A stretch of DNA of 64,000 bases from Acidovorax sp. (GCA_030692685.1 JAUXZO010000035.1:1-64000); one strand, 5' to 3'. Positions 36,179-45,753 are shown, counted from the stretch's first letter. The notes: generated by a model not told the origin, from the letters alone. Numbers and translations are program-made.

Positions 36179-38509
36179 TTGTATATCAAAAAATCTACCC
36201 CCGGCGCTCAGTCCGCGCATCTCTCGGACGAAATTGAAGGCAGCGTGCAGGGGCACCGTGATGGGCACGGTTTTGTCATTCGCGATGATGGCGAAGGCGA
36301 TATTTATATTCCCCCCAATGAAATGCGGGCGGTGTTGCACAAGGACCGCGTGCGCACCCGCATCGTGCGCCAGGACCGCCGCGGCCGCCCTGAAGGGCGC
36401 GTGGTCGAGATCATTGAGCGCCCCCCTCAGCCCATCATTGGCCGACTCCTGCAGGAAAGCGGCGTGTGGCTGGTGGCGCCTGAAGACAAGCGCTATGGAC
36501 AGGATGTTCTGATCCCCAAAGGCGCCACCGGCACCGCCAAGCCTGGCCAGGTTGTGGTGGTTGAGCTGACCGAGCCGCCCGCACTGTTTGGCCAGCCTGT
36601 GGGCCGCATCACAGAAGTGCTGGGTGAAGTGGATGACCCGGGCATGGAGATCGAAATTGCCGTGCGCAAGTACGGCGTGCCCCACGAGTTCTCGGCCGAG
36701 TGTTTGGCGCAGGCCAAAGAACTACCCGACAAGGTGCGGGCGCAAGACAAGAAGCGCCGCGTGGACCTGACGGACGTGCCCTTGGTCACCATCGATGGTG
36801 AAGACGCGCGCGACTTTGACGACGCGGTGTACTGCGAGCCTGCCAAGGTCGGCCGCGGCAAGGGATGGCGCCTGTTGGTAGCCATTGCCGATGTGAGCCA
36901 CTATGTAGAGACTGGTAGCGCCATCGACATCGATGCCTACGACCGTGCGACGAGCGTGTACTTCCCGCGCCGCGTGATCCCCATGCTGCCGGAAAAGCTC
37001 AGCAACGGCCTGTGCTCGCTCAACCCCGAGGTGGAGCGCCTGTGCATGGTTTGCGACATGCTGGTGACGGCCAAGGGCGAGGTACACGCGTACCAGTTCT
37101 ACCCGGCGGTGATGTTCAGCCACGCACGGTTTACGTACACCGAAGTGGCGGCCATTTTGGCCAATACGCGGGGCCCCGAAGCCAGCAAGCGCAAAGACCG
37201 GGTCGGTGATCTGCTCAATCTTCACGACGTGTACCGCGCCTTGCTGCTGTCGCGCCGTGAACGTGGTGCAGTGGACTTTGAAACCACCGAAACACAGATC
37301 ATCTGCGACGAGAACGGCCGCATTGAAAAAATCGTGCTGCGCACCCGCAACGACGCGCACAAGCTCATCGAAGAAGCCATGTTGGCCGCCAACGTGTGCA
37401 GCGCCGACTTTATTGCCCAGGGTGGCCAGCCCGGCCTGTTCCGTGTGCACGAGGGCCCTACGCCCGAGAAGCAGGAGATCCTGCGCAACTACCTCAAGGC
37501 GATGGCCGTGGGCATGACGATTGGCGACGACCCCAAGCCCGCGGACTTCCAGGCGATTGCCGAAGCAACGAAGGACCGGCCCGACGCCCAGCAGATCCAC
37601 ACCATGTTGCTGCGCTCCATGCAGCAGGCGATCTACACGCCTGTGAACAGCGGCCACTTCGGGCTGGCGTTTGACGCGTACACGCACTTCACCAGCCCGA
37701 TCCGGCGCTACCCTGACTTGCTGGTGCACCGGGTTATCAAGGCGATTCTGAGCAAGACCAAGTACGCGTTGCCGTCCTTGCCTTTGCCCGGCGAAGCCCA
37801 TGCCAAGCTGGCAAAGCGGCTGGCAGCGCGCGTGGCAGCCCCCGGCAACAAGCCTCGCAAGGACCTGCCGCCTCCCACCCGTGACACCCAGGCGTGGGAG
37901 GCCGCAGGCCTGCATTGCAGCGCCAACGAGCGCCGCGCCGACGAGGCCAGTCGCGATGTGGAAGCCTGGCTCAAGTGCAAGTACATGCGTGAGCACCTGG
38001 GTGAGGAATACAGCGGCGTGGTCAGCGCGGCCACCAGTTTCGGCATCTTCGTCACGCTCGACGCGATGTATGTCGAAGGGCTGGTGCACATCACCGAACT
38101 GGGGGGTGAATACTTCAAGTTTGACGAGGCGCGCCAAGAGCTGCGGGGTGAGCGCACCGGCATTCGCTATGCCATCGGCGCGCGCGTGCGTGTGCAGGTC
38201 AGTCGCGTGGACCTGGACGGACGCAAGATCGACTTCCGCCTGGTGCGGGAAGGCGAGGAGCTGCTGGGCCGCGCGCTCAAGGACAAGGGCCTGGGTTCCG
38301 AAGGTGCTGGCGGGGGTGCCCGCAAGTCGGGAGGCCGCTCTGCGAGCCGGAAATCAGACAAGGGCGCGGTCCCCTCTGCGACCGAGCAAGCCGGCCTCTC
38401 GCGGGAGCGCGCAGCCCGCTCCCCGATCCAGTCGCTCAAAGCATCGGTCAAGAAGGCCGTGGCGGGCAAGTCCAGCAAAGGCAAGGCACGCAAGCCACGC
38501 CGCAGTTGA
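36179..38509 (+). CDS. rnr: Ribonuclease R without the N-terminal helix-turn-helix domain
   Basis: This 3'-5' exoribonuclease degrades structured RNA. Cold-shock-like domains occupy about residues 12-150, the RNB catalytic domain about 195-530 with the metal-binding DGEDARDFDDAVY and the HFTSPIRRYPDLLVHR block, and an S1 domain about 605-695. A lysine-rich tail (KASVKKAVAGK) ends it. I place the start at TTG 36179, which has AGGAAA 9 bases upstream; the frame is open farther left, but that part lies antisense to tRNA-Leu. With this start the helix-turn-helix domain that precedes the cold-shock domains in E. coli RNase R is missing. Confidence 0.92.
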   Translation: MYIKKSTPGAQSAHLSDEIEGSVQGHRDGHGFVIRDDGEGDIYIPPNEMRAVLHKDRVRTRIVRQDRRGRPEGRVVEIIERPPQPIIGRLLQESGVWLVAPEDKRYGQDVLIPKGATGTAKPGQVVVVELTEPPALFGQPVGRITEVLGEVDDPGMEIEIAVRKYGVPHEFSAECLAQAKELPDKVRAQDKKRRVDLTDVPLVTIDGEDARDFDDAVYCEPAKVGRGKGWRLLVAIADVSHYVETGSAIDIDAYDRATSVYFPRRVIPMLPEKLSNGLCSLNPEVERLCMVCDMLVTAKGEVHAYQFYPAVMFSHARFTYTEVAAILANTRGPEASKRKDRVGDLLNLHDVYRALLLSRRERGAVDFETTETQIICDENGRIEKIVLRTRNDAHKLIEEAMLAANVCSADFIAQGGQPGLFRVHEGPTPEKQEILRNYLKAMAVGMTIGDDPKPADFQAIAEATKDRPDAQQIHTMLLRSMQQAIYTPVNSGHFGLAFDAYTHFTSPIRRYPDLLVHRVIKAILSKTKYALPSLPLPGEAHAKLAKRLAARVAAPGNKPRKDLPPPTRDTQAWEAAGLHCSANERRADEASRDVEAWLKCKYMREHLGEEYSGVVSAATSFGIFVTLDAMYVEGLVHITELGGEYFKFDEARQELRGERTGIRYAIGARVRVQVSRVDLDGRKIDFRLVREGEELLGRALKDKGLGSEGAGGGARKSGGRSASRKSDKGAVPSATEQAGLSRERAARSPIQSLKASVKKAVAGKSSKGKARKPRRS

Positions 38510-38536
38510 TTTTCTGCGCGGCCCTGTTTGATAGGG

Positions 38537-38600
38537 TGCTCATTAATTGATAGCTTCTAGCGCTTATGGGGTAAGCGCTAGAGGCTATTTTTACTTGTAT
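38537..38600 (-). repeat. Dispersed palindromic repeat, copy E (reverse orientation)
   Basis: The core CTAGCGCTTATGGGGTAAGCGCTAG is a 9-base perfect inverted repeat with a short loop (arms CTAGCGCTT and AAGCGCTAG). It lies between convergent rnr and the hydrolase gene, and its right edge contains the stop codon of the hydrolase gene (38591). Confidence 0.8.
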
Positions 38601-39583
38601 TTTTGTATGGAGATGCCTGCACCCGGCTGGAGCGGGACCAGAAAGTCCGCATACCGGCCAGCGGTATCGCCGGGCGCCTCCATCATCGGCAGGTGACCGA
38701 TGCCGGGCAGCGTTTCGACGCGGGCTTTCGGCAGCAGCCGCTGCAAGCGCTGCGCGCCCGACACGTCGAAAGCCCGGTCGTTCGTGCCCCACAGCGCCAG
38801 CGTTGGATGTTGCTGCAGGTTCGATAGTTGTTCGTCCAGCAGGTAGCGATCCTTGAGCTGCGCATCCCACAGCCGGGTGTTGGAGTTGGCGTTGCGCAGC
38901 GCCTCCTGCTCGGTTGCAACCAGTACGGGGTAGGGCAGAAAAGGGCGCTTTTCAAAGACCAAGGCCATCATGGCGTCAAAAGCGCTGGCGTCGTGCGCCA
39001 CCAGCGGGCGGTGGCCAGCGTCGATGAGCCGGTCCATGGTGCTCTTTTGTGGTGACCGGATACCGTGGGGGGCGCCGATGAATGCCACGCTGGCCACGCG
39101 CTCGGGGTGCTCTAGGGCGTACAGCGCGGCTATGGTGCCGCCCATCGAGTTGCCCGCCAGGTGCGCGCGTTGAATACCCAACGTGTCCAGGAAGGCCCCC
39201 AGGCGAGTGACGTGCGCTGAATAGTCATACGGCAGGTTTTCGTGCCGCGTGCTCTCGCCAAAACCGGGCAGGTCTGGGGCAATTACCCGGTAGGTGGCGG
39301 TGAGGGGGCGCGCAAAATCGACCCAGTGGTCCTTCTCCGCAAAAATGCCGTGTAGCAGAACCAACGGCGTGCTGTCGCCGCCAGGGGCTGCAGGCGATTC
39401 AGGTGGGCCGCTGTCCAGGTAGTGGATCTGGTGCATGGCGGCGTCGATGGTCTTTTCTTCGAGGCCCGAGAGGCTGCGATTGAGCGCCAGCAGGGGTTCT
39501 TTGAACAGTGACGGTGCTCCGTAGTAAAGCGCTATGGTGACGAGTGCGAAGGCTGCGGCAGTGGCAAGGACGATGCGTTTCAA
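38591..39583 (-). CDS. Membrane-anchored alpha/beta hydrolase
   Basis: A 330-residue hydrolase with an N-terminal hydrophobic anchor (about residues 4-22) and a catalytic domain with the nucleophile elbow GNSMGGT, the oxyanion HGIFAEKDHW and the final histidine in GIGHLPMMEAP. I chose the TTG at 39583: GGAG lies 8 bases upstream and the hydrophobic anchor begins just after it, while the longer frame lacks these. The last residues (SIQKYK and the stop) are encoded in the edge of repeat copy E. It is divergent from an AraC-type regulator. Confidence 0.82.
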   Translation of the reverse strand: MKRIVLATAAAFALVTIALYYGAPSLFKEPLLALNRSLSGLEEKTIDAAMHQIHYLDSGPPESPAAPGGDSTPLVLLHGIFAEKDHWVDFARPLTATYRVIAPDLPGFGESTRHENLPYDYSAHVTRLGAFLDTLGIQRAHLAGNSMGGTIAALYALEHPERVASVAFIGAPHGIRSPQKSTMDRLIDAGHRPLVAHDASAFDAMMALVFEKRPFLPYPVLVATEQEALRNANSNTRLWDAQLKDRYLLDEQLSNLQQHPTLALWGTNDRAFDVSGAQRLQRLLPKARVETLPGIGHLPMMEAPGDTAGRYADFLVPLQPGAGISIQKYK

Positions 39584-39701
39584 GAACAGGTCTCCGTAGT
39601 TGTAAGGTGCTTGGAAGAGCGCTCCCTGATGCGCGGGGTTGCGACGCAGGGGCCGACGAAGGCTATCGAAAACGGTGGGGAAAAACTTGTATGTTTGGGC
39701 T

Positions 39702-40439
39702 ATGCCATCACACAACACCTTGCACTTGGGGGCTGACCGTGCGCTGTATGTCGGCGATTTGCCAGCCACTGGCTGGCACTGCCATGCGGCTCCGGTTTTG
39801 CTGATGGGCCTGTCGGGCCGATTCGCATTGCATTGGGAATCGGGGCCAGTAGAGAGCTGCTACAGCGCGCTGGTGGACGCCGGTGTCCAGCACCTTCTGG
39901 ACCCCTGCGGGGAGCACGTAGCCCTGATGTACCTGGAGCCTGATTCACGCGAGGCGCGCAGCCTGCGGGGATTTTTTGCGCGGCAAGGGGGCGTCATGCT
40001 GGATGTGGCCGTTCCCTCGCGTGCGCGCAGTGCCACGGATGCCCGGTTGCGCAACTTTGATTTGCAGGCGCTGCTGCGTCTGCCTTGCGGCGATGGGAGT
40101 CCGCTCGACCCACGCGTGGCGCGCAGCCTGCGGGCGCTGCGCAGCCCGCAGGACGCGAGGCTGGCGCGCGATGGGTTGGCGTCGGGGGTTCAGTTGTCGC
40201 CATCGCGTTTCAACCACCTGTTTCGGGCGGAAATGGGAGTAAGTTTGCGCAGCTACCGCGTGTGGTCCCAGGTGCGCTTGGCCCTGGCAGGGTTGGCGGT
40301 AAGCCCACGCCTGACCGACGCCGCGCTGCACGGCGATTTTTCTGACTCGGCGCATTTCAGTCGCATGTTCCGCCAGACGTTTGGGATGACGCCGTCGAGT
40401 GTGCTCAAACCTTTGAAAGAGGTGGTGGTGGTCGGCTGA
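39702..40439 (+). CDS. AraC family transcriptional regulator
   Basis: A 245-residue regulator with an N-terminal cupin-like sensing part (about residues 5-100) and a C-terminal double helix-turn-helix (about 150-240): LSPSRFNHLFRAEMGVSLRSY followed by DFSDSAHFSRMFRQTFGMTPS (each a standard AraC block). The start ATG 39702 gives MPSHNTLHLG. It may control the divergent membrane-anchored hydrolase gene; its ligand is unknown. Confidence 0.88.
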   Translation: MPSHNTLHLGADRALYVGDLPATGWHCHAAPVLLMGLSGRFALHWESGPVESCYSALVDAGVQHLLDPCGEHVALMYLEPDSREARSLRGFFARQGGVMLDVAVPSRARSATDARLRNFDLQALLRLPCGDGSPLDPRVARSLRALRSPQDARLARDGLASGVQLSPSRFNHLFRAEMGVSLRSYRVWSQVRLALAGLAVSPRLTDAALHGDFSDSAHFSRMFRQTFGMTPSSVLKPLKEVVVVG

Positions 40440-40476
40440 GGAGGAGGGAGCTGTGCGCAGCGTGCGTCGACAACCT

Positions 40477-42012
40477 TCAGCGGTGCACCCGCCGCGCCAG
40501 CCCGCTGGCCGTGAGTGCCTTGTGGGCAGGCCAGCCATCGGCCGCCAAACCATGCGCATACACCGCTTCGCTGGCCGCACGAAAGGCGCCCGCCCCTGCG
40601 GCCATGTGCGCGCCCACCATGCCTGCCAATACGTCGCCCGTGCCTGCGGTGGCCAGCCGCGCGTTGCCCGTGGGATTGATGGCGGGAACGCGGTCGGGTG
40701 CGGCGATCACAGTGCCCGACCCCTTGAGCACGGCCACACAGTTGAACTGCGCGGCGAGCTGTTGGGCGGCGCGCAGTCGGTCGGCTTGTACCTCAGCGGT
40801 CGTCAGGCCGAGCAAGCGCGCGGCTTCCAGCGGGTGGGGCGTCAGCACCGTGGGCAAACCGTGCTGGCCACGCGCCACAACCAGGGCGTGCAAGGCAGCA
40901 TTGGGGGCAATGGTGTTGAGGGCGTCGGCGTCCAGCACCAGTTGGGCGGACCTTGTGATCACGTCGGGCAGCAAGCGGCCAACCGCCTGGCCACCGCCGC
41001 AACCGCAAACCACGGTGAGGTCCTCCAGTGCCAACGCGTCGAATCGGCGCAGCATCAGCTCAGGTTGCTGCAGGTCCAATTGCAGATGGCCGTTGTCGAG
41101 CAAGGCCACCAGCACCCGGCCTGCGCCGCTGTGCAGGGCTGCGGATGCGGCCAGCAACGCCGCACCGCCCATGCCCATGCCGCGGTCTGCCAGGCCTTCG
41201 CCACCCACCACTGCCACATCCCCGTAGCTGCCTTTGTGGCTGGCGTGGGCGCGGGGGGCGGGCAGGGCGGGGCCGGTCATCCAGGCGTTGGGTGGTTCGT
41301 GACCTGGCGCCACCCCCAGGTCGTCAAACCACACCTGGCCCGCAGCGTCTCGGCCCACAGCGGTGAAGAGTCCGGGTTTGAGGCTGAGCAGGCTCAGCGT
41401 ATGCCGCTCCGGTGCTGGGCTGTGGTGGTGGGTGCGGACGGTGTCGGGTGACAGGCCCGCAGCAAATTGGCCGGTGTCGGCGTCCAGCCCGCTGGGCAGG
41501 TCGATGGCCAAGACGGTGGCGGCGCTGTGTTGCAAGGCATCCAGGCATGCGCGCAGTCGCTTGTCGGGCGGGCGGGATGTTGGGGTCGTTAAGGGGTTTG
41601 CCGACGAGAGGCCGATGCCCAGCAGCGCGTCAATGCACAAGTCTGCGGGCGTCATTTCGTCAGGGGCGGCATCGGCCCACTGCACGCCCGCAGCTTGCGC
41701 GCGCTGCCAAGAAATTTTGGCGTCAGTGGGGGCTCGGTCTGGGTGGCCCAGCCAGGTCACCACCACTTGGCGACCGGTGCGCTGCAGGTGCATGGCGGCT
41801 TCCAGGCCGTCGCCGCCGTTGTTACCCGGGCCACAGGCAATCCACACGGTGCGCGCATGCGGCGCGAGCGCCTGGGCCAGCTGGGCTATGGCCAGACCTG
41901 CGCGCTGCATCAGCGTGTGCGGGGGCAGGGCGGCGGCTGCCGCATGCTCCATGCGGCGTGTGGCCGCGGTGTTGAATAGGGCGTGGGGCTGGTGGGGGGT
42001 AATGCGGTGCAT
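40477..42012 (-). CDS. nnr: Bifunctional NAD(P)HX epimerase/dehydratase
   Basis: This repair enzyme restores hydrated NAD(P)H. Of 511 residues, the N-terminal YjeF epimerase domain spans about 1-225 (GPGNNGGDGLEAAMHL, IDALLGIGLS, IDLPSGLDADTG), and the C-terminal ADP-dependent dehydratase domain spans about 235-505 (KGSYGDVAVVGG, LDADALN, LTPHPLEAARLLG, GTGDVLAGMVGA). Both halves retain their motifs. I chose ATG 42012, since the N-terminal homology begins there; the frame continues upstream without support. Confidence 0.93.
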   Translation of the reverse strand: MHRITPHQPHALFNTAATRRMEHAAAAALPPHTLMQRAGLAIAQLAQALAPHARTVWIACGPGNNGGDGLEAAMHLQRTGRQVVVTWLGHPDRAPTDAKISWQRAQAAGVQWADAAPDEMTPADLCIDALLGIGLSSANPLTTPTSRPPDKRLRACLDALQHSAATVLAIDLPSGLDADTGQFAAGLSPDTVRTHHHSPAPERHTLSLLSLKPGLFTAVGRDAAGQVWFDDLGVAPGHEPPNAWMTGPALPAPRAHASHKGSYGDVAVVGGEGLADRGMGMGGAALLAASAALHSGAGRVLVALLDNGHLQLDLQQPELMLRRFDALALEDLTVVCGCGGGQAVGRLLPDVITRSAQLVLDADALNTIAPNAALHALVVARGQHGLPTVLTPHPLEAARLLGLTTAEVQADRLRAAQQLAAQFNCVAVLKGSGTVIAAPDRVPAINPTGNARLATAGTGDVLAGMVGAHMAAGAGAFRAASEAVYAHGLAADGWPAHKALTASGLARRVHR

Positions 42013-42094
42013 GGTGGCGTGGGTGCTGCAAGGCGCAGGACTCGTGCCATTGTGCGCCGCACCCGGCGCTGAAAGCTGCCGAATCCAGATTCGG

Positions 42095-43327
42095 TCAGAA
42101 CTGCCGCAGGCCCAGCCCGTCCAGCGACACCGCGGGCTCGCGCTGGGCAATCAGGTCCGCCACGGCCCGGGCACTGCCGCAGGCCAGCGCCCAGCCGCCT
42201 GCACCATGGCCGGTGTTGAGCCACAGGCCGGGCACGCCACTCGCGCCGATGACGGGGGCTCCGTCGGGCAACATGGTGCGCGCGCCGCGCCAGATCTGCA
42301 GGTTGGATGACAGCTGCGCGCCGCCCGGAAACCAGTCGTTCAGCGTGCGGTACAGGCGTTGCAGGGTGGGGGTGTGGTGCTCTGCATCAGCACCCGCCAG
42401 TTCTGCGCCGCCTGCAATGCGCACCCGCTGCCCGAGGCGCGTGATGCTGATCTGCTGGGCCATGTCCACCACGCTGGCACGCGGTGCGTGGGTGGATTCG
42501 CGCAGCGGCGCGCTGACCGAATAGCCGTACACCGCCGTCATCGGCAGGCGCACGCCCATGGCGGGCATCAGCGCGGCCGAGGCCATGCCTGCGCACAGGA
42601 CCACGGCATCAAAGCGGCGCAGTTCCGGCTCGCCTTGCACGGCCAAACCGGTGGGGTTGTTGCTGATGCGGTCTACGCGGGTATTGAAAACAAACTGCAC
42701 TCCCGAGCCCTGTGTGCCCTGGCGCAGCAGCTGCGCAAACAAGCGGCAGTTGCCCGCGCTGGCACCGGGCAGGTGGATGGCGCCTGCCAAGGGTGCTTCT
42801 GGCGACAGACCGGGTTCGATCTTGTGGGCGGCGGCCGCGTCAATCTCGCTCACGGCCACGCCGCAGTCGCGGAGTACCTGCAGGGCGGGTTGCACGGCCG
42901 CACGTTCTTGCTCGGTGCGCAGCAGCACCAGTCTGCCTTCGCTGCTTTCAAAGTCCAGCTCGTGCTGGCTGGCAATGGTTTTGGCGCGGGCCTGGCTGTA
43001 TTGCGCCAGACGCTCCAGCGCAGCGGCAGGGGCGCTGTTGTGGGCAGACGCGGCGCGCCAGCGCCACACCCAGGCCATGTGGGCTTTGCTCAAACCGCCA
43101 GCAAGCCGCAAGGTGGCATGCGGCCCCAGCAGACGCAGCGCGTGGCCGAAACCGGGCACGGCCCAGGGGCTGAGCAGCAGCGGGGCCAGCAAGCCTGCCG
43201 TGGCAAAGCTGGCCTCCTCGGCGGCTGCGCTGCGCTGGTCAAAGACGGTGACTTCGTGGCCGTCGCTGGCCAGTTCATACGCAGTGGTGACGCCGACGAT
43301 ACCGGCGCCCACGATGGCAATCTTCAT
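42095..43327 (-). CDS. dadA: D-amino acid dehydrogenase small subunit-like flavoenzyme
   Basis: A 410-residue FAD oxidoreductase of the DAO family, with the dinucleotide motif VGAGIVGVTTAYELA at about residues 5-19 and the C-terminal GLWLNTGHGAGGWALACG that closes the FAD site. It is most like DadA, which oxidises D-amino acids at the membrane and passes electrons to quinone. The start ATG 43327 matches the family N-terminus MKIAIVGAG. It has no visible ribosome-binding site; upstream lies repeat copy F and then the amidase gene on the same strand. Confidence 0.87.
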   Translation of the reverse strand: MKIAIVGAGIVGVTTAYELASDGHEVTVFDQRSAAAEEASFATAGLLAPLLLSPWAVPGFGHALRLLGPHATLRLAGGLSKAHMAWVWRWRAASAHNSAPAAALERLAQYSQARAKTIASQHELDFESSEGRLVLLRTEQERAAVQPALQVLRDCGVAVSEIDAAAAHKIEPGLSPEAPLAGAIHLPGASAGNCRLFAQLLRQGTQGSGVQFVFNTRVDRISNNPTGLAVQGEPELRRFDAVVLCAGMASAALMPAMGVRLPMTAVYGYSVSAPLRESTHAPRASVVDMAQQISITRLGQRVRIAGGAELAGADAEHHTPTLQRLYRTLNDWFPGGAQLSSNLQIWRGARTMLPDGAPVIGASGVPGLWLNTGHGAGGWALACGSARAVADLIAQREPAVSLDGLGLRQF

Positions 43328-43333
43328 GAATTG

Positions 43334-43394
43334 GAGTGTTTTTGGCATCTAGCGCTTATCCAGAAAGCGCTAGTAGCTATTGTTTTTGTAGTAT
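43334..43394 (+). repeat. Dispersed palindromic repeat, copy F
   Basis: This copy starts GAGTGTTTTTGGCATCTAG, continues CGCTTATCCAGAAAGCGCTAG, and ends in a T-rich part with GTAGTATC. It fills the gap between the amidase and dadA, and its right edge encodes the last residues and the stop codon of the amidase. It is the best representative of the family in this window. Confidence 0.85.
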
Positions 43395-44720
43395 CTTTTC
43401 AATCTGCAGGCTGACATTGAGCACGGTGTCATCCCTGAGGGCCTCGTGCCAGACCATCAGGCCGACTGGGAGTTCCCCTTGCACGTGGCATGGCAGCGAC
43501 AGCGCGCAACCGTCCAGCAGGTTGACCACGCTGGTGTTGCGCAGCAGCAGGTTGTTGACGCGGAAGAACTCGGCATCACGCTCGGCCCCAGGCGCCACAT
43601 CGGTGATGAGGGGCGCCACGATCGGTACGGTGGGCGACAGCAGCGCGTCGAAACGTTCCATCTGGGTGTGCATGCGGGCAATCCATTCCTGGCGCGCCTG
43701 TAGCAGATCAAGGTACTCCCAGGCCATCAGCGTGGCGCCTTTTTCAATGCGCGTACGCACACGGGGGTCGTAGCGATCGCCCGCGCGCTGCAGCAGGTCG
43801 CGGTGCCATGCGTAGCTTTCGGGGGCGGCAAACCCGTAAGCGGGTTGTTCGCGCACGGCGGGCAGGTCGATGGTGTCGATGATGGCGCCCGCTTGGCGCA
43901 GTGTGGCCAGGGTGCGCTCGAACGCGCGAGCCACCGTGGCATCCATTCCGTCCAGGAAGACCGCCGAAGGTACGGCCAGCCGGTACTGCGACAGGGGCGC
44001 GGGGCTGCGTGTCACACGCCGTGCACCCAGTATCTCGTGCGCCACGATGGCATCGCGCACGCTGCGTGTCATGGCGCAGGCGGTATCGAGGGTGGTGGAC
44101 AGCGGCACGGCACCCGTCGTGGGCACCAGCCGGGCCGTGTTTTTGAAGCCCACAATGCCGTTGAGCGCTGCCGGGATGCGGATGGATCCCCCGGTATCCG
44201 ACCCGAGACCGATGAACGCAGCGCCGGTGGCAACAGACACCCCGGCGCCGGAAGATGAGCCGCCGGGCACTCGGGGCGCTTGTTGGGTACCGGGCAGCGC
44301 GCCAAAACGTGCGTCCCACGCAGCGGGCGTCCCAAAGTGCGGGTTCACGCCCACGCCCGAGAACGCGAACTCCACCATGTTGGTCCGGCCGATGATGGTG
44401 GCGCCTGCTGCGCGCAACCGGGCGACCGCAGGGCTGTCTTCAGCGGCAGGTGGCGCATCCGCCAGCGCGGTGGATCCGGCCGGAGTGGCTTGCCCGGCGA
44501 TGTCGAACAAATCCTTGACGGATACCGCCAAACCAGCGAGCGGCAGGTCGGCCAGGCCGGGCTGCACCGCAGTGGAGCGTGCCGAGTCAAACATCGGGCG
44601 GACAAAACTGTGGGTGTTGGCGGGCGCCTGGGCGGCTTCAATACAGCGCGCCAGCTCGGCGGGCACAGTGGTGGCGCCATGGAGGAGGCGGTCGCGGGTG
44701 GCAAGAAGGTCTGGGAGCAT
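43377..44720 (-). CDS. Amidase (amidase-signature family)
   Basis: A 447-residue amidase with the Ser-cisSer-Lys triad: Lys in VSVKDLFD (about residue 67), cis-Ser in GGSSSGAGVSVATG and the nucleophile serine in GSDTGGSIRIPA. It resembles the GatA-type and other hydrolases of this large family; the gatB and gatC partners of tRNA amidation are absent, so it is a stand-alone amidase. ATG 44720 gives MLPDLLATR. The C-terminal ILQKQ and the stop are encoded by repeat copy F. Amidase, dadA and nnr lie in one direction with gaps of about 50 to 80 bases. Confidence 0.9.
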   Translation of the reverse strand: MLPDLLATRDRLLHGATTVPAELARCIEAAQAPANTHSFVRPMFDSARSTAVQPGLADLPLAGLAVSVKDLFDIAGQATPAGSTALADAPPAAEDSPAVARLRAAGATIIGRTNMVEFAFSGVGVNPHFGTPAAWDARFGALPGTQQAPRVPGGSSSGAGVSVATGAAFIGLGSDTGGSIRIPAALNGIVGFKNTARLVPTTGAVPLSTTLDTACAMTRSVRDAIVAHEILGARRVTRSPAPLSQYRLAVPSAVFLDGMDATVARAFERTLATLRQAGAIIDTIDLPAVREQPAYGFAAPESYAWHRDLLQRAGDRYDPRVRTRIEKGATLMAWEYLDLLQARQEWIARMHTQMERFDALLSPTVPIVAPLITDVAPGAERDAEFFRVNNLLLRNTSVVNLLDGCALSLPCHVQGELPVGLMVWHEALRDDTVLNVSLQIEKILQKQ

Positions 44721-44725
44721 GGGCG

Positions 44726-44734
44726 TGCTAGAAT
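44726..44734 (+). promoter_or_regulatory. Candidate extended -10 promoter for rpsB
   Basis: TGCTAGAAT includes an extended -10 (TGn TAGAAT) but no clear -35. It lies next to the divergent amidase start codon and would give an rpsB leader of about 200 bases, long enough for S2 autoregulation. Confidence 0.35.
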
Positions 44735-44938
44735 CTTTGGGTTTTGCTGGGTGCTGTAGCGCAAACGTCAAGCGCAAGCATCAAGGCAGTGTGACCCGAT
44801 GTTATCGGTGTTATTCAGTATCGCCACAAAGCAAAACAAATCGCAAACCAGCCCTGTCAAGGTGTTGTGTCTCTCGTGTCAAACACGGCGGCGCAAATAT
44901 TGGGGCTGGATTTTAGACCCAACCTTTGGAGTATTTTT

Positions 44939-45691
44939 ATGTCCGTTACCATGCGCGAAATGCTGGAAGCCGGTGTCCACTTTGGTCACCAAACCCGCTT
45001 CTGGAACCCCAAGATGGCTCCCTACATCTTTGGCCATCGCAACAAGATTCACATCATCAACCTGGAAAAGTCGCTGCCACTGTTCCAGGAAGCCCAAAAG
45101 TTTGCCAAGCAACTGGCTGCCAACCGCGGCACGATCCTGATGGTCGGCACGAAGCGCCAAGCCCGCGAAATCCTGTCCACCGAAGCCCTGCGCGCTGGCG
45201 TGCCTTTTGTGGACCAGCGTTGGTTGGGCGGCATGCTGACCAACTTCAAGACGGTCAAGACCTCGATCAAGCGCCTGAAGGAAATGAAGGCCCAGCAAGA
45301 AGCTGGCCTTGAAAGCCTGAGCAAGAAGGAGCAACTGACCTTCTCGCGCGAAATCGCCAAGCTCGAAAAAGACATCGGTGGCATCCAGGACATGGCTGCG
45401 CTGCCCGACGCCATCTTCGTGATCGATGTGGGTTTCCACAAGATCGCTGTGGCAGAAGCCAAGAAGCTGGGCATTCCGCTGATCGGGGTGGTTGACACCA
45501 ACCATTCGCCTGAAGGCATCGACTACGTGATCCCCGGTAACGATGACTCGGCCAAGGCCGTGACGCTGTATGCCCGCGGTATTGCTGACGCGATCATCGA
45601 AGGCCGCGCCAATGCCGTGAACGAAGTCGTGAAGGCTGCCACTGCTGAAAGCACCGACGAATTCGTGGAAGTGCAAGAAACCGCCGCCTGA
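44939..45691 (+). CDS. rpsB: 30S ribosomal protein S2
   Basis: This 250-residue ribosomal protein begins [19 protein letters not shown] and contains [32 protein letters not shown] and [10 protein letters not shown], all standard S2 blocks. The start ATG 44939 has TTGGAG 8 bases upstream; the longer frame would run back into the leader. A terminator-like hairpin follows its stop, before tsf, as in other Proteobacteria where S2 controls the operon. Confidence 0.98.
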   Translation: MSVTMREMLEAGVHFGHQTRFWNPKMAPYIFGHRNKIHIINLEKSLPLFQEAQKFAKQLAANRGTILMVGTKRQAREILSTEALRAGVPFVDQRWLGGMLTNFKTVKTSIKRLKEMKAQQEAGLESLSKKEQLTFSREIAKLEKDIGGIQDMAALPDAIFVIDVGFHKIAVAEAKKLGIPLIGVVDTNHSPEGIDYVIPGNDDSAKAVTLYARGIADAIIEGRANAVNEVVKAATAESTDEFVEVQETAA

Positions 45692-45723
45692 TCACCCGGC
45701 TGCGCGATCCGTCGCGAACAAAA

Positions 45724-45753
45724 GCGGGGCCCCTGGTGAGCCCCCTTTTTTTT
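45724..45753 (+). terminator. rpsB-tsf intergenic attenuator/terminator
   Basis: GGGGC (45726-45730) and GCCCC (45740-45744) form a hairpin with a nine-base loop, followed by an eight-base T-run (45746-45753). It lies 33 bases after the rpsB stop and would reduce, not abolish, transcription into tsf. Confidence 0.7.

Noticed and set aside
36722..38137. Minus-strand open frame opposite rnr (471 codons), and similar ones opposite glyA, the DUF349 gene and the phosphodiesterase
   Set aside because: All lie fully inside genes with strong protein evidence and have no recognisable domains or ribosome-binding sites.
41690..41740. A further possible gene-internal repeat copy in nnr (peptide KISWQRAQAAG)
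   Set aside because: Only the GCGCAAGC part matches; the flanks of the repeat are missing.
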